Assembly: GCF_901001135.1 (NCBI RefSeq)
Contig: NC_042626.1
Span: 81,639,651 to 81,703,650, forward strand
DNA from: Rhinatrema bivittatum
Taxonomy: Eukaryota; Chordata; Amphibia; Gymnophiona; Rhinatrematidae
DNA: 64,000 nt
Reading direction: 5' to 3'
Shown: positions 56,301 through 62,347 of the stretch, in pieces
Position numbering within the stretch: the stretch's first letter is position 1
How the letters are laid out: each line of letters starts with the position of its first letter
Program-made: the position numbers and the translations under genes
Notes under the pieces: generated by a model
Told to the model about the DNA's origin: nothing
The model's input: the letters and a program-made list of their open reading frames with translations, nothing else
The model's database searches: none

Positions 56301-59300
56301 CCCCCATCGAATACAGTTCATTCGGATTTCCATTCCCCATATGCATTACTTTGCACTTCTTGGCATTGAATCTCAGCTGCCATATCTTCGACCACTCTTC
56401 CAGTTTCCTTAAATCCCGTCTCATTCTCTCCACTCCTTCTGGCGTGTCCACTCTGTTGCAGATCTTAGTGTCGTCCGCAAAAAGACAAATCTTACCTTGT
56501 ATCCCTTCCGCAATGTCGCTCACAAAGATATTGAACAGGACCGGTCTCAACACTGATCCTTGCGGTACACCACTTAACACGTCTCTCTCTTCAGAGAAAG
56601 TTCCATTTACCATCACACATTGTCTTCTTCCGTCAACCAGTTTGCAATCCAGGTCACCAAATCAGCACTCACTCCTAAGCTTCTCGTTTTATTCACCAGT
56701 CTCCTGTGTGGAACCGTATCAAAAGCTTTGCTGAAATCTAAGTAGATGACATCGAGCACTCTTCCTTGATCCAATTCCTTGGTTACCCAATCAAAAAAGT
56801 CAATCAGATTTGTCTGACAGGATCTTCCCCTGGTGAATCCATGCTGCCTCTGGTCCAGCAATTCTCCCGACTGTAGATAGTTCACTATTCTCTCTTTCAA
56901 CAGTGACTCCATTACTTTTCCCACCACCGAAGTGAGGCTAACCAGTCTGTAGTTACCGGCCTCTTCTCTGTTCCCACTCTTGCGAAGCGGGACCACCACC
57001 GCTCTTCTCCAATCACTCGGCACCACTCCCGTTTCTAGGGATCTATTGAACAGGTCACACAGCGGACCCGCCAGCACATCTCTGAGCTCACTCAGTATCC
57101 TGGGATGAATTTCATCCGGCCCCAAGGCTTTGTCCACTTTCAGTTTCTCCAGCTCTTCCCATACATTTTCTACTGTAAATGGAGTTATATCTACTCCACT
57201 CCCCTCCAGTTTCTTGTTAACTAGCGACGGTCCTTCTCCAGGGTCCTCTTTAGTGAACACAGAACTGAAGTATTCATTTAATATTTCTGCCATTTCTTCA
57301 TCTCTCTCCACACATTGATCCTTTCCATCTTTCAATTTCACTATACCACTTTTCTCTTTTCACTGATGTATCTGAAAAATGTTTTGTCACCTCTCTTTAC
57401 CTCCTTGGCAATCCTCTCTTCCGCTTGACTTTTTGCCGTCTTGATTAATTTCTTCGTCTCCCTCAGTTCTACCAGATATTCTTCTTTGTGCTCCTCCCTT
57501 TGGGATCTTTTATATTTCTTGATCGCTGCTCTTTTAGCCTTTATTTTGTCAGCCACCTCCTTTGAGAACCAGATAGTTTCATTTTTCTTTTGCTTTTCTT
57601 TACTTTTCTAACATATAGATTAGTTGCCTTGGTAATTGCTCCTTTTAGATTGGTCCATTGTTGATCCACATCTCTCTCATTCTCCCAGCCTTTTAATTCT
57701 TCCTCCAAGTACTTCCCCATTTCATCAAAGTCCGTGTTTTTGAACTGCAAAACTCGGGTCTTTGTGCTTCTTTTCTGTATCCTTTTTGTGATATTAAACC
57801 ATACCGTTTGATGATCACTGGTGCTGAGGTGGGCGCCCACCTGGACATCAGAGACATTATCTCCATTAGTGAGCACTAAGTCGAGTATAGCTCCTTCTCT
57901 TGTGGGTTCCATTACCATTTGTTTGAACAAAGCTACTTGCAGGGCATCCACTATTTCTCTACTATTATTAGATTCTGCAGATGGGATTCTCCAGTCTACA
58001 TCTGGCATATTAAAGTCTCCAACGATCACCACTTCTCCCTTCTTTCCTATCTTTTGGATGTCTTCAACCAGATCTCTGTCCAGCTCTTCCTTTTGGTTTG
58101 GAGGCCTGTAAACCACTCCGATAAAAATGGATGTCCCATCTTTTTTTTAGGTCAGCCCATATTGCTTCTTCATTGCCCCATCTTCCTTGTAGCTCAGTTG
58201 CTTGGATATTGTTTCTGATATAAAGAGCCACTCCTCCCCCCTTTCTTATCCTCTCTGTCCTTCCTTAACAAGTTATAGCCCGGTATTGCTGTATCCCAAT
58301 CGTGAGATTCCGTGAACCACGTCTCCATGACAGCAACAATGTCTAAGTCTGCCTCTATCATTAGGGCTTGCAGATCTGGGATTTTATTGCCCAAACTACG
58401 AGCATTTGTGCTCATAGCTTTCCAGCTTTCCTTGTTCAGGTTATTGCTGTTCCTGGACTCCTTTGTGAATTTAGTTGAGTTTTGTTGTTCTCTTCACCCT
58501 TCCCCTTTGCATTTGTGCAAAGGAAGGGATTAGTGCCTTTGATGACAGATTCATCCAGCACAATGACCTTTTTCCTTTGGTTATGGATCTGGATTTTCTT
58601 TATGCATTGGGTTTCTTCTCTCTTTTCAGATATCACTTCTATCACTTTCTCAAGAGCTTCTTCAGTATTTACCACAGAGAGGGCTTTTTGTACTTGTTGC
58701 ACCTGATACAGGGTGTGTCTCTGCATCACAGGTTCAATTCTACCAGAGCCCACTGTAATCTTGTTTTTTGAGTTCATTAATGGCCTGTGTGAGTGTGGGG
58801 GTAGTAGACTTGTGGGCTGCACAGCTATCAAGAATGGGTGCCTGTGGGTTACGGGTCTTATCCTACCTGAGCCCACTGTAAATCTCTTAATCCTTGACTT
58901 TTTGTTTTTCTGTGGTAATGGGGAATTAATTGCTGATAATTGTAAAGAGGGTGAGCCTTTCTTCATTGAAGCTAATTCAGCTTTAACTTCAGCCAGCTCC
59001 TTTTTCAAGGAAGAGAGTTCTGAACAAATGGGGCAAGTCCTAAGTTTCCAGATGATTTCCCTCAGAATGAAGGCTCCACAATAGTTACATTGTATAGTCC
59101 TCATTTTGGTAATACGGTGGTTAACACCTGAGGTAATACCAATTTACTAATATATCTTGTTGCCAATTATGTATTTAGGAAGACTATATCAGAAATACAA
59201 ACTTAGGGGTGGGTGGGAGGGAGTTAACCCTTGGCCAGGGCTGTTCCCTGGACACTGTATCTGCTGCTTTTGAATAGACCTTCCCCCAGGTAATCCTGTT

Positions 59301-60481
59301 TGTGAGGGCTGCTCAGGGGTTTCTTTGTTTAATGAAATGAGAGCTACTGCCTGACTTTTATCCACTTTTGTGTGTGCAGGTGAGCTACCACCAAGCCTCT
59401 TGATCCTTCATCTAACAGGAAATGGGTGCACAAAGAAGAAAGGTTACAGGTGAAAGACTGCAGTGTGCTGATGTGTGTGTGTCTGAGACATAGCAGCAGC
59501 TTGCATTCTGGATGAGACAAGTGACAGAGTTCTAAAGTCTTTCGGGAAAACAAAGAGAAGCTTTAACTCTCCGGCCCCAACTACAAACTGAATGAGCTGT
59601 GTAACAGACTTCTTTCTTTCAGGGAGCTGGTAATGGGGAGACTGCCCCACCTCCAGGAGCTAGACGGGCAGCCAGTACCAGGCAAGGGAAGAGAAGAACC
59701 GGCAGTGAAGAACGATGTTGACCCTGATAGTGATGATGATTTTACAGAATTTCTTTGTCCATTAAATACAGATAAAGGTACAGTGCTTGTATGTGTGGCT
59801 GCTGGGGACTTCAAGCTCAAATCCGTGCCACTTATTGCTAGAATGATACAAGGCTCAGCATGTCCATAATTCTCCCTCTGCTTGAGATGGTGGATTCTCA
59901 ACCATGGTTGGGAGGGCACTGAGGAGAGGATGGGATAGTGAGTAACGCTAGTTGCCCCTGGAATGGGTTCTGAAGCATGAACAAAGGATAATTCCTGCAT
60001 TCCTATTGTTTTCCTTACAGGGTTTTTTGAGTTTCTGCATCAGATGCTATGGGGACGTTCAGTGAGGAGGATGACAGATGCACAGAGGGAGCACCAGGCC
60101 CGGGTGGATGAGTTATGTGACCTGCTGCAGCCCTGGAATGGCACGCAGACTGCAATGCAAGTAAACCTTGAACAGCCTCAAAGGCCCATGAAAGACCCTT
60201 CAGCTCCAAACTCGGTAGCAAGTGGTGTGAAAGGAGCTACAGAAGTAAAATTCCATATCACAAGAGTTCCTGGGACCTCAAACAAACCTAAGTCTAAGCC
60301 ATGCGTGGCTCGTGAATGCATCTCACATGTTGGGTCTGTGAAAAGTGTGAGTGTGAAGGCTCCTGTAATGAGAAGGGAGACTCTGCAGCTTAAGAAAGAC
60401 ATTGTAGGAACAATTAAACCTGTTAAGGCAAGAACCAATATCCCATCATCTAAAACAGCAGCCCTAGGCCTGGAAAAATGA
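32361..60481 (+). CDS. LRRC46: LRRC46, leucine-rich repeat-containing protein 46, eight coding exons
   Basis: LRRC46 is a small SDS22-like leucine-rich-repeat protein linked to cilia and the sperm flagellum. Coding exons are 32361-32370, 32489-32591, 34191-34299, 34380-34426, 40620-40729, 59380-59449, 59623-59777 and 60021-60481: 1065 bp, 354 codons plus TGA. Every intron is GT-AG and every junction keeps phase. Repeats run through LHTVRLDREKITAI, IHSLYLQQNEIEKIEHLDGL, LRFLTLAGNRIHNVENL, LRFLDLSDNQIERLEP and LLILHLTGN, followed by the cap-like LVMGRLPHLQELDGQPV, an acidic stretch (DPDSDDD) and a low-complexity basic tail. The human protein is about 321 residues from memory; the extra length lies in the last exon. 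Introns 4 (6.2 kb) and 5 (18.6 kb) are almost wholly retroelement. Confidence 0.93.
32489..32591 (+). CDS. LRRC46: LRRC46 coding exon 2
   Basis: The acceptor is TTTGTTTGCTTTCAG and the donor is GTAAATCCC. It codes EMQKKPPKGPGNISPTLLAK and RNLHLDVESWNPES, ending in phase 2. The LLAKRNL stretch matches the ALITKRNL stretch of mammalian LRRC46. Confidence 0.85.
32643..33120. mobile_element. MITE M2 with GGGGCCGATGCAATA-type ends
   Basis: Left end GGGGCCGATGCAATAATT; right end TGCATACAGCCCC. Inside is a hairpin at 32806-32852 (AAGTACAGAAAAGCAG pairing with CTGCTTTTCTATACTT). It lies in LRRC46 intron 2, is non-coding and is related to M1 and M3. Confidence 0.65.
33137..33811. mobile_element. MITE M3 with GGGCCGATACAGTA ends
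   Basis: Left end GGGCCGATACAGTAAAAG; right end CTGTACTGTATCGGCCT. Three internal hairpins are clear: AGAGGTGCTAGGGAC with its complement (33250-33287), GCACAGAAAAGCAG with its complement (33497-33532) and AAGTAAAATGTGCAGC with its complement near 33592-33627. It lies in LRRC46 intron 2. Confidence 0.75.
33812..34190. other. LRRC46 intron 2, part without recognised elements
   Basis: AT-rich; it ends with a good polypyrimidine tract before the exon 3 acceptor. Nothing else is seen. Confidence 0.4.
34191..34299 (+). CDS. LRRC46: LRRC46 coding exon 3 (first repeats)
   Basis: The acceptor is CTCTCTGTATAG and the donor is GTGCAGTCC. It codes MQALSLLHTVRLDREKI through HSLYLQQ and ends in phase 0. 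Intron 3 after it is only 80 bp. Confidence 0.93.
34380..34426 (+). CDS. LRRC46: LRRC46 coding exon 4
   Basis: A 47-bp exon coding NEIEKIEHLDGLSNL, with acceptor TTCTCTTTCAG and donor GTAAGTTAAG, ending in phase 2. The 6.2-kb intron that follows contains DIRS element D5. Confidence 0.93.
34860..35010 (+). repeat. D5 left inverted terminal repeat
   Basis: It mirrors 40256-40429; shared blocks include the CACCTAGTGTCTGCCAGTAT-type and GACAGCTGGGTTTTGCCTCC stretches. Confidence 0.85.
35130..37430 (+). repeat. Tandem duplication of the D5 5' UTR and gag start
   Basis: Two units begin at A-rich runs (35129-35144 and 36339-36356). Both hold AGTCCTGGTGGGACCATCCC or its GGTCCTGGTGGGACCATCCC variant, a CCGGCTCACTCA stretch and a gag start. 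The first unit has a second, shorter copy of the gag start (about 35640-35760). So three gag-start modules exist (near 35430, 35663, 36738). Confidence 0.75.
36738..38340 (+). pseudogene. D5 gag (second unit and body)
   Basis: It starts MPRGVACSTCGSARIRLSRA then SICADCLSGG, with two CxxC pairs. The body is open at 37128-37958 (LFRRDELGPLIPNILEELGI, VTGATALKDLQDRKLEVQLK) and goes on at 37959-38340 past a TAG. Frameshifts separate the first part. Confidence 0.78.
38341..39185 (+). pseudogene. D5 RNase H and C-terminal domain (RT core missing)
   Basis: It begins DLEIPSWIVVTTNASLSGWG (the RNase H first block, with Asn where D7 has Asp) directly after gag. Next come the ILSDNATTVAYINHQGG block, IAGVDNVQADFLSR, and the domain with VLPWPKDILLYIFPPW and VIFVAPEWLRRPWFADL, ending TGA at 39185. 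Confidence 0.8.
39149..39950 (+). pseudogene. D5 tyrosine recombinase (frameshifted)
   Basis: It overlaps the previous gene's end by about 37 bp, starting SSGMAFERRRLRNKGYSEEM. The stretch 39149-39559 is open to VLRALL. Then a shifted frame holds a changed Arg region (ISAR without the usual RISEL) and LPKV-like blocks; the HxxR region is deleted near 39840. Confidence 0.75.
39955..40055 (+). repeat. D5 internal complementary region
   Basis: CAGCTGTCCTGGACTGATCC and GGGTATGTACAGGGA (complement of the left end) run into AAAGGAAAATTGGTTCTTAC and CTGCTAATTTTCGTTCCTGT (complement of the right end). Confidence 0.85.
40256..40429 (+). repeat. D5 right inverted terminal repeat with extension
   Basis: It carries the complement of the left repeat plus the extension ACAGGAACGAAAATTAGCAG followed by GTAAGAACC, absent from the left end. 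Confidence 0.85.
40620..40729 (+). CDS. LRRC46: LRRC46 coding exon 5
   Basis: The acceptor is CTTTGTTTCAG and the donor GTACCAGTG. It codes FLTLAGNRIHNVENLTSL and RHLRFLDLSDNQIERLEP, ending in phase 1. It sits between DIRS elements D5 (ends near 40429) and D6 (starts near 40896). Confidence 0.93.
41000..41322 (+). mobile_element. L2-like 3' tail inserted in the D6 left end
   Basis: It splits the D6 left repeat (GTTTTACTGACACTGG before, CTGAGTGCCACTTACAGTTC after). It ends AATTGTAAACCGTTGTGATG and an AAATAAAT tail, like the element at 1-235. Confidence 0.65.
41785..42430 (+). pseudogene. D6 gag, part before CR1-B
   Basis: A diverged type B gag start (CHACSSVHSRLNRLRLCAGC, two CxxC pairs, then EGRKG) and an acidic stretch ending GDDPKIV-like codons at 42430, where CR1-B begins. 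Frames are broken. Confidence 0.65.
42879..42985 (+). repeat. D7 left inverted terminal repeat
   Basis: From GGATCAGTCCAGACAGTGGG through GGAGGGGGCGTCACC-like sequence to CTGCAGGAGTTC, it matches 48449-48554 in reverse complement almost perfectly. About 16 bp of unpaired terminus lie outside it. Confidence 0.92.
43538..45148 (+). CDS. D7 gag-like protein (536 codons)
   Basis: The first ATG in the open frame is 43538; the frame ends at TGA 45146-45148. The start MPRPARCSACGEPGSRIS then EGICARCLPGGEG has two CxxC pairs, likely a zinc-binding module. A Pro/Gly-rich linker (about residues 55-210) follows. The conserved body (LRLFQREELDDLLPQVIKEL, LPEDFLDLIKVPKVDSAVTA, TGGAALRDAQDRKLEVFLKR, LLFGEDL-like near the end) is shared with D4b, D5, D6 and D8. 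It ends in an Arg/Ser-rich tail. By position it should form the particle that carries the RNA; no viral family match is claimed. It overlaps the RT frame at its end. Confidence 0.85.
   Translation: MPRPARCSACGEPGSRISREGICARCLPGGEGTSRPLIDFPRLTGLPGRRGPAPPPFLAGTAAILYTARPEGEQAALGAGDAGESPPLLLPESDPETVPQGQGSPGPPPSEPPSGRPGFSPEFILLLHTAYLQSLEAPTGPPPNKIPRPSIPSPAPPAPAGVGAPLPPARARLPVGSGAAGTGPGSPGSDPADPGQGDSTSEGDDPHTLRLFQREELDDLLPQVIKELDLDPPPEPPAPVAPAVVTSSKKGDPVLAARRPRARAFPIHESFLQLLTGEWDAPEASFKGSRTMERLYPLPEDFLDLIKVPKVDSAVTAVTKRTTIPVTGGAALRDAQDRKLEVFLKRVFEVSAVGLRAVMCSSLAQRASLLWVQQLLTSQVLPAGEAAQADRLEAAVAYGADASYDLFRVLARSMASVVAARRLLWLRNWAADTSSKSSLGSLPFRGKFLFGEDLDQIIKSLGENAVHRLPEDRYRSTRAFSSSRTRARAQRRYRNYRPAAARPSAPRSQPWSRSFRGCRPARPAPAAGQPSPKSSQ
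44886..47075 (+). CDS. D7 reverse transcriptase-RNase H polyprotein (open frame, about 729 codons)
   Basis: The frame is open from at least 44886 and conserved sequence starts near 45130. RT blocks: YSIYFVVPKKDGSYRPILDL, SLDLTEAYLHIPI, ALPFGLATAPRTFTK and catalytic YLDDW (45771). RNase H: VTTDASLVGWGAVC (Asp near 46269), a LLETRAV Glu, ILSDNATTVAYI and VDNVQADFLSR. A further domain (SRRRERGAEGVDALVLPWP, LLYAFPPWPLVGRLL, VIFVAPEWPRRPWFADLL) matches the region compared with Dam-type methyltransferases in other DIRS elements. The frame is +1 relative to gag with no good ATG in the overlap, so a frameshift or internal start is inferred. Confidence 0.88.
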   Translation: MGRIWIKSSSRWGKTRFIACRKTGIAPPGRSRPLGPEPGRNGATGTTDRRQPGPLPPGLSPGLAPFAGAAPRVPLPQLDNPLPSPRNDVQLAHSAVPRIGGRLAFFYEEWARITSDQWVLDTIGQGYALEFVRAPKGRFIFSPCGSDTKRKAVQLTLDRLWEIGAIAPVPFGEVGSGHYSIYFVVPKKDGSYRPILDLKEVNKSLRVVRFRMETLRSVIAAVHRGEFLASLDLTEAYLHIPIRREHHCLLRFKILDQHFQFVALPFGLATAPRTFTKIMVVVAAALRKEGILVHPYLDDWLIRAKSFRHGQAAVARVIEFLQSLGWVVNFSKSSLVPSQRLDFLGATFDTRLGAVFLRQDKAQALREHIQRFSALSVPTSWDYLQLLGVMGSTIDMVPWAFAHLRPLQRALLSRWKPLSQDYQVLLPLPQFARNSLTWWMNPENLARGMSLDLPNWVMVTTDASLVGWGAVCDRSATQGTWSAEESKWSINLLETRAVRLALQHFLPLLRNREVRILSDNATTVAYINRQGGTRSPQVALEAEMLMQWVERHLARLAASHIAGVDNVQADFLSRQLLDPGEWSLSKAMQLLVQRWGSPHLDLMASARNTKAPRFFSRRRERGAEGVDALVLPWPANLLLYAFPPWPLVGRLLRRVEAHQGPVIFVAPEWPRRPWFADLLQLVFDGPIRLGHLPRLLHQGPVFFDQAELFCLAAWLLRGTAFGAGATRRR
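46990..48070 (+). CDS. D7 tyrosine recombinase
   Basis: It cuts and joins the circular DNA intermediate into the genome, in place of an integrase. Recognisable sequence starts CGLAFERHRLRRRGYQEAVV, overlapping the RT end by about 80 bp, and ends TAG 48068-48070. Catalytic residues visible: Arg in CSARRISELQAL (47498-47503), HxxR in AHSTRSQA (His 47876, Arg 47885) and Tyr in SRHYRL (47984-47986). The second conserved block SDHLFVLWSGPRKG is also present. No ATG lies near the start of homology; the same frame is open far upstream (see findings), so the start is uncertain. The internal complementary region follows within 20 bp. Confidence 0.87.
48088..48182 (+). repeat. D7 internal complementary region
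   Basis: CCACTGTCTGGACTGATCCA then GGTACGTACAGGGA complements the left end. AAAGAAAATTATTACTTACC then TGCTAATTTTCGTTCCTGTA complements the right end. The two are fused without a gap, as needed to template the circle junction. Confidence 0.93.
48449..48599 (+). repeat. D7 right inverted terminal repeat with 45-bp extension
   Basis: The complement of the left repeat followed by the extension (ACAGGAACGAAAATTAGCAG, GTAAGTAATAATTTTC) that the left end lacks. The unequal ends are explained by the internal complementary region. Confidence 0.92.
48600..49470 (+). pseudogene. CR1-B copy 1 reverse transcriptase, part after D7
   Basis: A long open stretch from 48612: QRQHGFTRERSCQTNLIECF, VIYLDFSKAFDTVLHRRLVN, SGVPQGSVLGPVLFNIFVSD and catalytic FADDTK. 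A TGA near 49467 precedes the last C-terminal block (49485-49802). The first part of the same gene is 42466-42862, cut by D7. Confidence 0.87.
50090..50255 (+). repeat. Minisatellite in CR1-B copy 1 3' UTR
   Basis: About three units of 55-70 bp with the core CTCTCTGCTTCAACGGCAGG. The same unit, in reverse complement, repeats about four times in copy 2. Confidence 0.8.
50588..51480 (+). pseudogene. D6 gag, part after CR1-B
   Basis: The reading resumes with FRIEELEALLLQAFQILGVK, then LPKVDAAVSTVIKRMTIPVV and ALKDVQDRKL; a TAA at about 50950 and later shifts break it. The match to D5 and D7 gag across 42430/50588 dates D6 before CR1-B. Confidence 0.78.
51481..52250 (+). pseudogene. D6 reverse transcriptase (frameshifted, catalytic Asp changed)
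   Basis: RT blocks SLDLTEAYIHI and ALPFGLAVTPRTFTKVIVV are in separate frames. The catalytic YLDD block reads YLNDW, so the first Asp is lost. A 60-bp CR1-A end is inserted just upstream of it. Confidence 0.78.
52107..52166 (-). mobile_element. 60-bp CR1-A 3' end inserted in D6 RT
   Basis: The plus strand reads GAACATAAGAACATAAGAAA, then TGGGTCAGACCAAGGGTCCA, the same terminal segment as at 2160. It separates RT codons for ILRQE from those for LYLNDW. An extreme 5' truncation. Confidence 0.85.
52251..53390 (+). pseudogene. D6 RNase H and C-terminal domain
   Basis: Open at 52279-53016: WVILTTDANLSGWGAVCQQQ, LILWAEHHLERIAASHIAWV. The later domain (RREHGAEGV, LVALEWPRC-like) is frameshifted. 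Confidence 0.75.
53391..54480 (+). pseudogene. D6 tyrosine recombinase (frameshifted)
   Basis: It codes LTFERRQLRHKGYSEAVVAT, YMRVWKVFESWCSANRV, then LRPPVQRVCPSWNLNLVLSG, and SDHLFVLWSGSNRGLKASKT in other frames. The first catalytic Arg region is changed (KCSAGRICSC-like), so it is dead. Confidence 0.75.
54488..54592 (+). repeat. D6 internal complementary region
   Basis: CAGGAGTCTGGACTGATCTG and GGTACATACAGGGA run into AAGGAAAATTGGTTCTTACC and TGCTAGTTTTCGTTCCTGTA. Confidence 0.82.
54712..54868 (+). repeat. D6 right inverted terminal repeat
   Basis: The complement of the D6 left end (GTGTCAGTAAAACTTTGCCT, CATAACCCAGGAGACTGGAC) followed by the extension with AATTAGCAGGTAAGC. Confidence 0.82.
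55168..55390 (-). repeat. Minisatellite in CR1-B copy 2 3' UTR
   Basis: About four units of roughly 58 bp; the plus strand core is TGCCGTTGAAGCAGAGAGCT then ATGCTGGATAT. Units differ by few bases. Confidence 0.9.
55659..57556 (-). pseudogene. CR1-B copy 2 reverse transcriptase and C-terminal region (frameshifted)
   Basis: Pieces: 57556-57341 linker; 57341-56613 with RT blocks (GPDEIHPRILSELRDVL, VIYLDFSKAFDTVPHRRLVN); 56616-56245 with SGVPQGSVLRPVLFNIFVSD and FADDTK; 56333-55659 with the C-terminal block (RATRKVEGLHRMSYEERLKN, KYFFTERVVDAWNALPEEVV). Few frame breaks suggest a fairly young copy. Confidence 0.87.
57541..58415 (-). pseudogene. CR1-B copy 2 AP-type endonuclease (frameshifted)
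   Basis: It codes NARSLGNKIPDLQALMIEAD and AVMETWFTESHDWDTAIPGY (58415-58194), then after a shift VYRPPNQKEE, VVIVGDFNMPDVDWRI, LDLVLTNGDNVSDVQVG and STSDHQTVWFNI (58116-57541). These are the N, E, DFN and SDH blocks of AP-like endonucleases. Confidence 0.85.
58436..59104 (-). CDS. CR1-B ORF1-like protein (222 codons)
   Basis: It starts at ATG 59104 and stays open to a stop at 58436. The N-terminus has CNYCGAFILREIIWKLRTCP then IC, two Cys pairs that may bind zinc, followed by a coiled-coil-like stretch (LSSLKKELAEVKAELASM). A repeated TVGSGRIRPV or TVGSGRIEPV motif lies in the middle. Position directly upstream of the endonuclease marks it as LINE ORF1, the RNA-binding partner in retrotransposition. 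It is unbroken, but the copy's ORF2 is not. Confidence 0.65.
   Translation of the reverse strand: MRTIQCNYCGAFILREIIWKLRTCPICSELSSLKKELAEVKAELASMKKGSPSLQLSAINSPLPQKNKKSRIKRFTVGSGRIRPVTHRHPFLIAVQPTSLLPPHSHRPLMNSKNKITVGSGRIEPVMQRHTLYQVQQVQKALSVVNTEEALEKVIEVISEKREETQCIKKIQIHNQRKKVIVLDESVIKGTNPFLCTNAKGKGEENNKTQLNSQRSPGTAIT
59380..59449 (+). CDS. LRRC46: LRRC46 coding exon 6
   Basis: A 70-bp exon between acceptor TTTGTGTGTGCAG and donor GTGAAAGACTG. It codes ELPPSLLILHLTGNGCTKKK then GY, the last repeat, in the phases needed by exons 5 and 7. It has no open frame of its own long enough for a simple ORF scan. It lies just past the 5' side of a minus-strand CR1-B copy. Confidence 0.88.
59623..59777 (+). 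CDS. LRRC46: LRRC46 coding exon 7
   Basis: The acceptor is CTTTCTTTCAG and the donor GTACAGTGC. It codes ELVMGRLPHLQELDGQPV, then GKGREEP and the acidic DPDSDDDFTEF, ending in phase 1. The LDGQPV motif is typical of the segment closing the repeat domain. Confidence 0.93.
60021..60481 (+). CDS. LRRC46: LRRC46 coding exon 8 with stop
   Basis: The acceptor is TTTTCCTTACAG. It codes FFEFLHQMLWGRSVRRMTDA and a helical segment (QREHQARVDELCDLL), then a Lys/Ser/Thr-rich tail ending ALGLEK before TGA at 60479-60481. The tail is weakly conserved and makes this protein longer than the mammalian form. Confidence 0.9.
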
Positions 60482-61697
60482 AGGACATATGGAAAACAGA
60501 CCTCCAGGCAGGGAACCTGAGACTTTGAGCACAAGCCTTGCACACATTGCTAATGATCACAAGCCTGGCGCCACTCTCATCTATCCTTTCTCAGGGACAT
60601 GGCGGCAGCAGCTTCAGATTTTATCCTGTAATAGTCTTATAAGTAGAGGCCAGAAAGCCAAATCCCAGATCCGGACATTTCCTAATGGAGATTTATATTG
60701 GTTCTCATCTTGTGTTGGATAAAAATGTCCCATAGCATAAGAGATGAGCCATTGGGGGACTATTTAGATATAACATTTTTTTTCAAACCATGTCTATGCT
60801 GAGACCTCTCCTGGTGTAATCTAGCCTTGTTGTGCATTTTAACGTTCTGTTACTGTTGGTGAGGCACCATGGAACTGTCAGATTTCTTAGTTCATATTAA
60901 ATTGCACTTCAAAAGTTTCTGAAGTGTAATCGCTGGGGAGGTTTATCTGTGCTCAGACTTCTCCACTACTAATTCATTATTGTTTCAGTAGTGCTGGGCT
61001 ATACGTATCTATAAGAGAGAGTCCCTGCGCTGTAGCGCTTACAATCTATTCAAGACTTGCAGAAAAAAAATGCTTCACAAGTTATTTTAGAAAGTATGCT
61101 TAAAATCAACAAGGCTCTGCTCAGGGAGAGCCAGCGTTTAGGGTTTAAAAGCAAAGTAGATTTTTCAGATGGATTTGAATATGGTCAGAGAAGGGACATG
61201 ATGCACCCGCAGCAAGATTGTTCCAGAAATATGGTGCAGCAAGGCAGAAGGCACAGTGAGAAGCTGCTCCGTAGCACATATCCATTGCACCTTGTCTTGC
61301 GATTACCATTCGCATACTGGGCTGTATCACTGCACCTTTTCAGTCTCTTCACTGTGCTCAGTTCTTTCATCAAGGTTTCAGGACTTACAATGCACAGTCT
61401 ACTCTGACCAAAGCTCCAATGGGAGTGGATTTCTTTTTTCATAGCACTGTAATTTAGTAAACATTTTCCAAAGAGGCAGCAGGAACAGCCTGCAGATGAC
61501 CCTACCAATGCAGCCCTCCCAGGGCAGACAGTGCCACATACTGTCCTCTCTCTATTCTCCCCACAAGATTTACAAAGGCTCCCCCCCTCCCAGTACCTGA
61601 CACTGCTATCCATAGGCACTGAAAATTACTGTGTGTAAGGGGAGCAAAGTGTAACAGGATTGCTTAGCCTAAATCTGACAAACTTGGGTAAAGATTA
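60482..61697. other. LRRC46 3' flank without recognised genes
   Basis: It holds the 3' UTR and intergenic DNA. A stretch at 61010-61240 (GCGCTGTAGCGCTTACAATC) looks repeat-like but I cannot name a family. Confidence 0.35.
60896..60901 (+). terminator. Possible LRRC46 polyadenylation signal
   Basis: ATTAAA about 415 bp past the stop codon. No AATAAA is seen nearer, so this is a weak candidate. Confidence 0.25.
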
Positions 61698-62347
61698 TTC
61701 CCTGTATGTCCCAGGATCAGTCCAGACTGCTGGGTTATGCCTCCCTTCCAGCAGATGGAGTCAGAGAAAAGCTGAAAAGCACCCCCTAGATAAGCAAGTG
61801 TGCTGCCTGCGATCCCCTCAGTATTCTCTGGCGCCAGCAGATGAGAGGATAGCATAACCTGCGGTCCTGATCCTTCTTAATTTTTAATGATTCTTGAATA
61901 GTTATTAGGCACATTTGGTGTCTACCCTTATTCCTCTGGCTAGATCAACTTACTGTAAGTTTAAAAAAAAAAAAAAAAGATTTTTGTCATCATTTTGAAC
62001 TTTCCCAGGCAGGCAAGGCTAGGCAGTGCCTACGGCCTTTATAACCGGAGAAATTTGCCCTTGCCCGGTGACTAGGGGGGAGATTTACCGGTGGGCCGGT
62101 CCCTCTCCCCCTTTGACAGACCCAGAGACGTTCCCATTCCTCTGGTGGGTGCAGTATAGTTGCAGGGAAGCGGATTCCCCTGCTTGTTGGCTGACTAACA
62201 AATAAAAATAAAAAGTTCTATTGAAAGAGCACTAGGTGGTTTTTTACTTACTTTAGTCAGCCCTAGCCTGCTGCTTTTCTCCCGGGCCTCCGGAAGGGGT
62301 AGAATTCTTCACTCTCCTGCACTTATGTTTTTTTTCGCACGTTTGCC

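Larger units (their letters stand above)
54878..59300 (-). mobile_element. CR1-B LINE copy 2, nearly full length
   Basis: On the minus strand: 5' UTR (up to about 59300, edge uncertain), ORF1 (59104-58436), endonuclease and RT (58415-55659, three main frame breaks), then a 3' UTR with a minisatellite and the tail CATAGAAACATAGAAATGAC (plus strand) at 54878. It lies in LRRC46 intron 5, ending about 80 bp or more before exon 6, opposite to the gene. Confidence 0.87.

Noticed and set aside
59500..60020. Search for a third host gene between LRRC46 exons or after 60.5 kb
   Set aside because: No further spliced coding blocks with family matches were seen; a neighbour such as SCRN2 would lie beyond this window if synteny holds.
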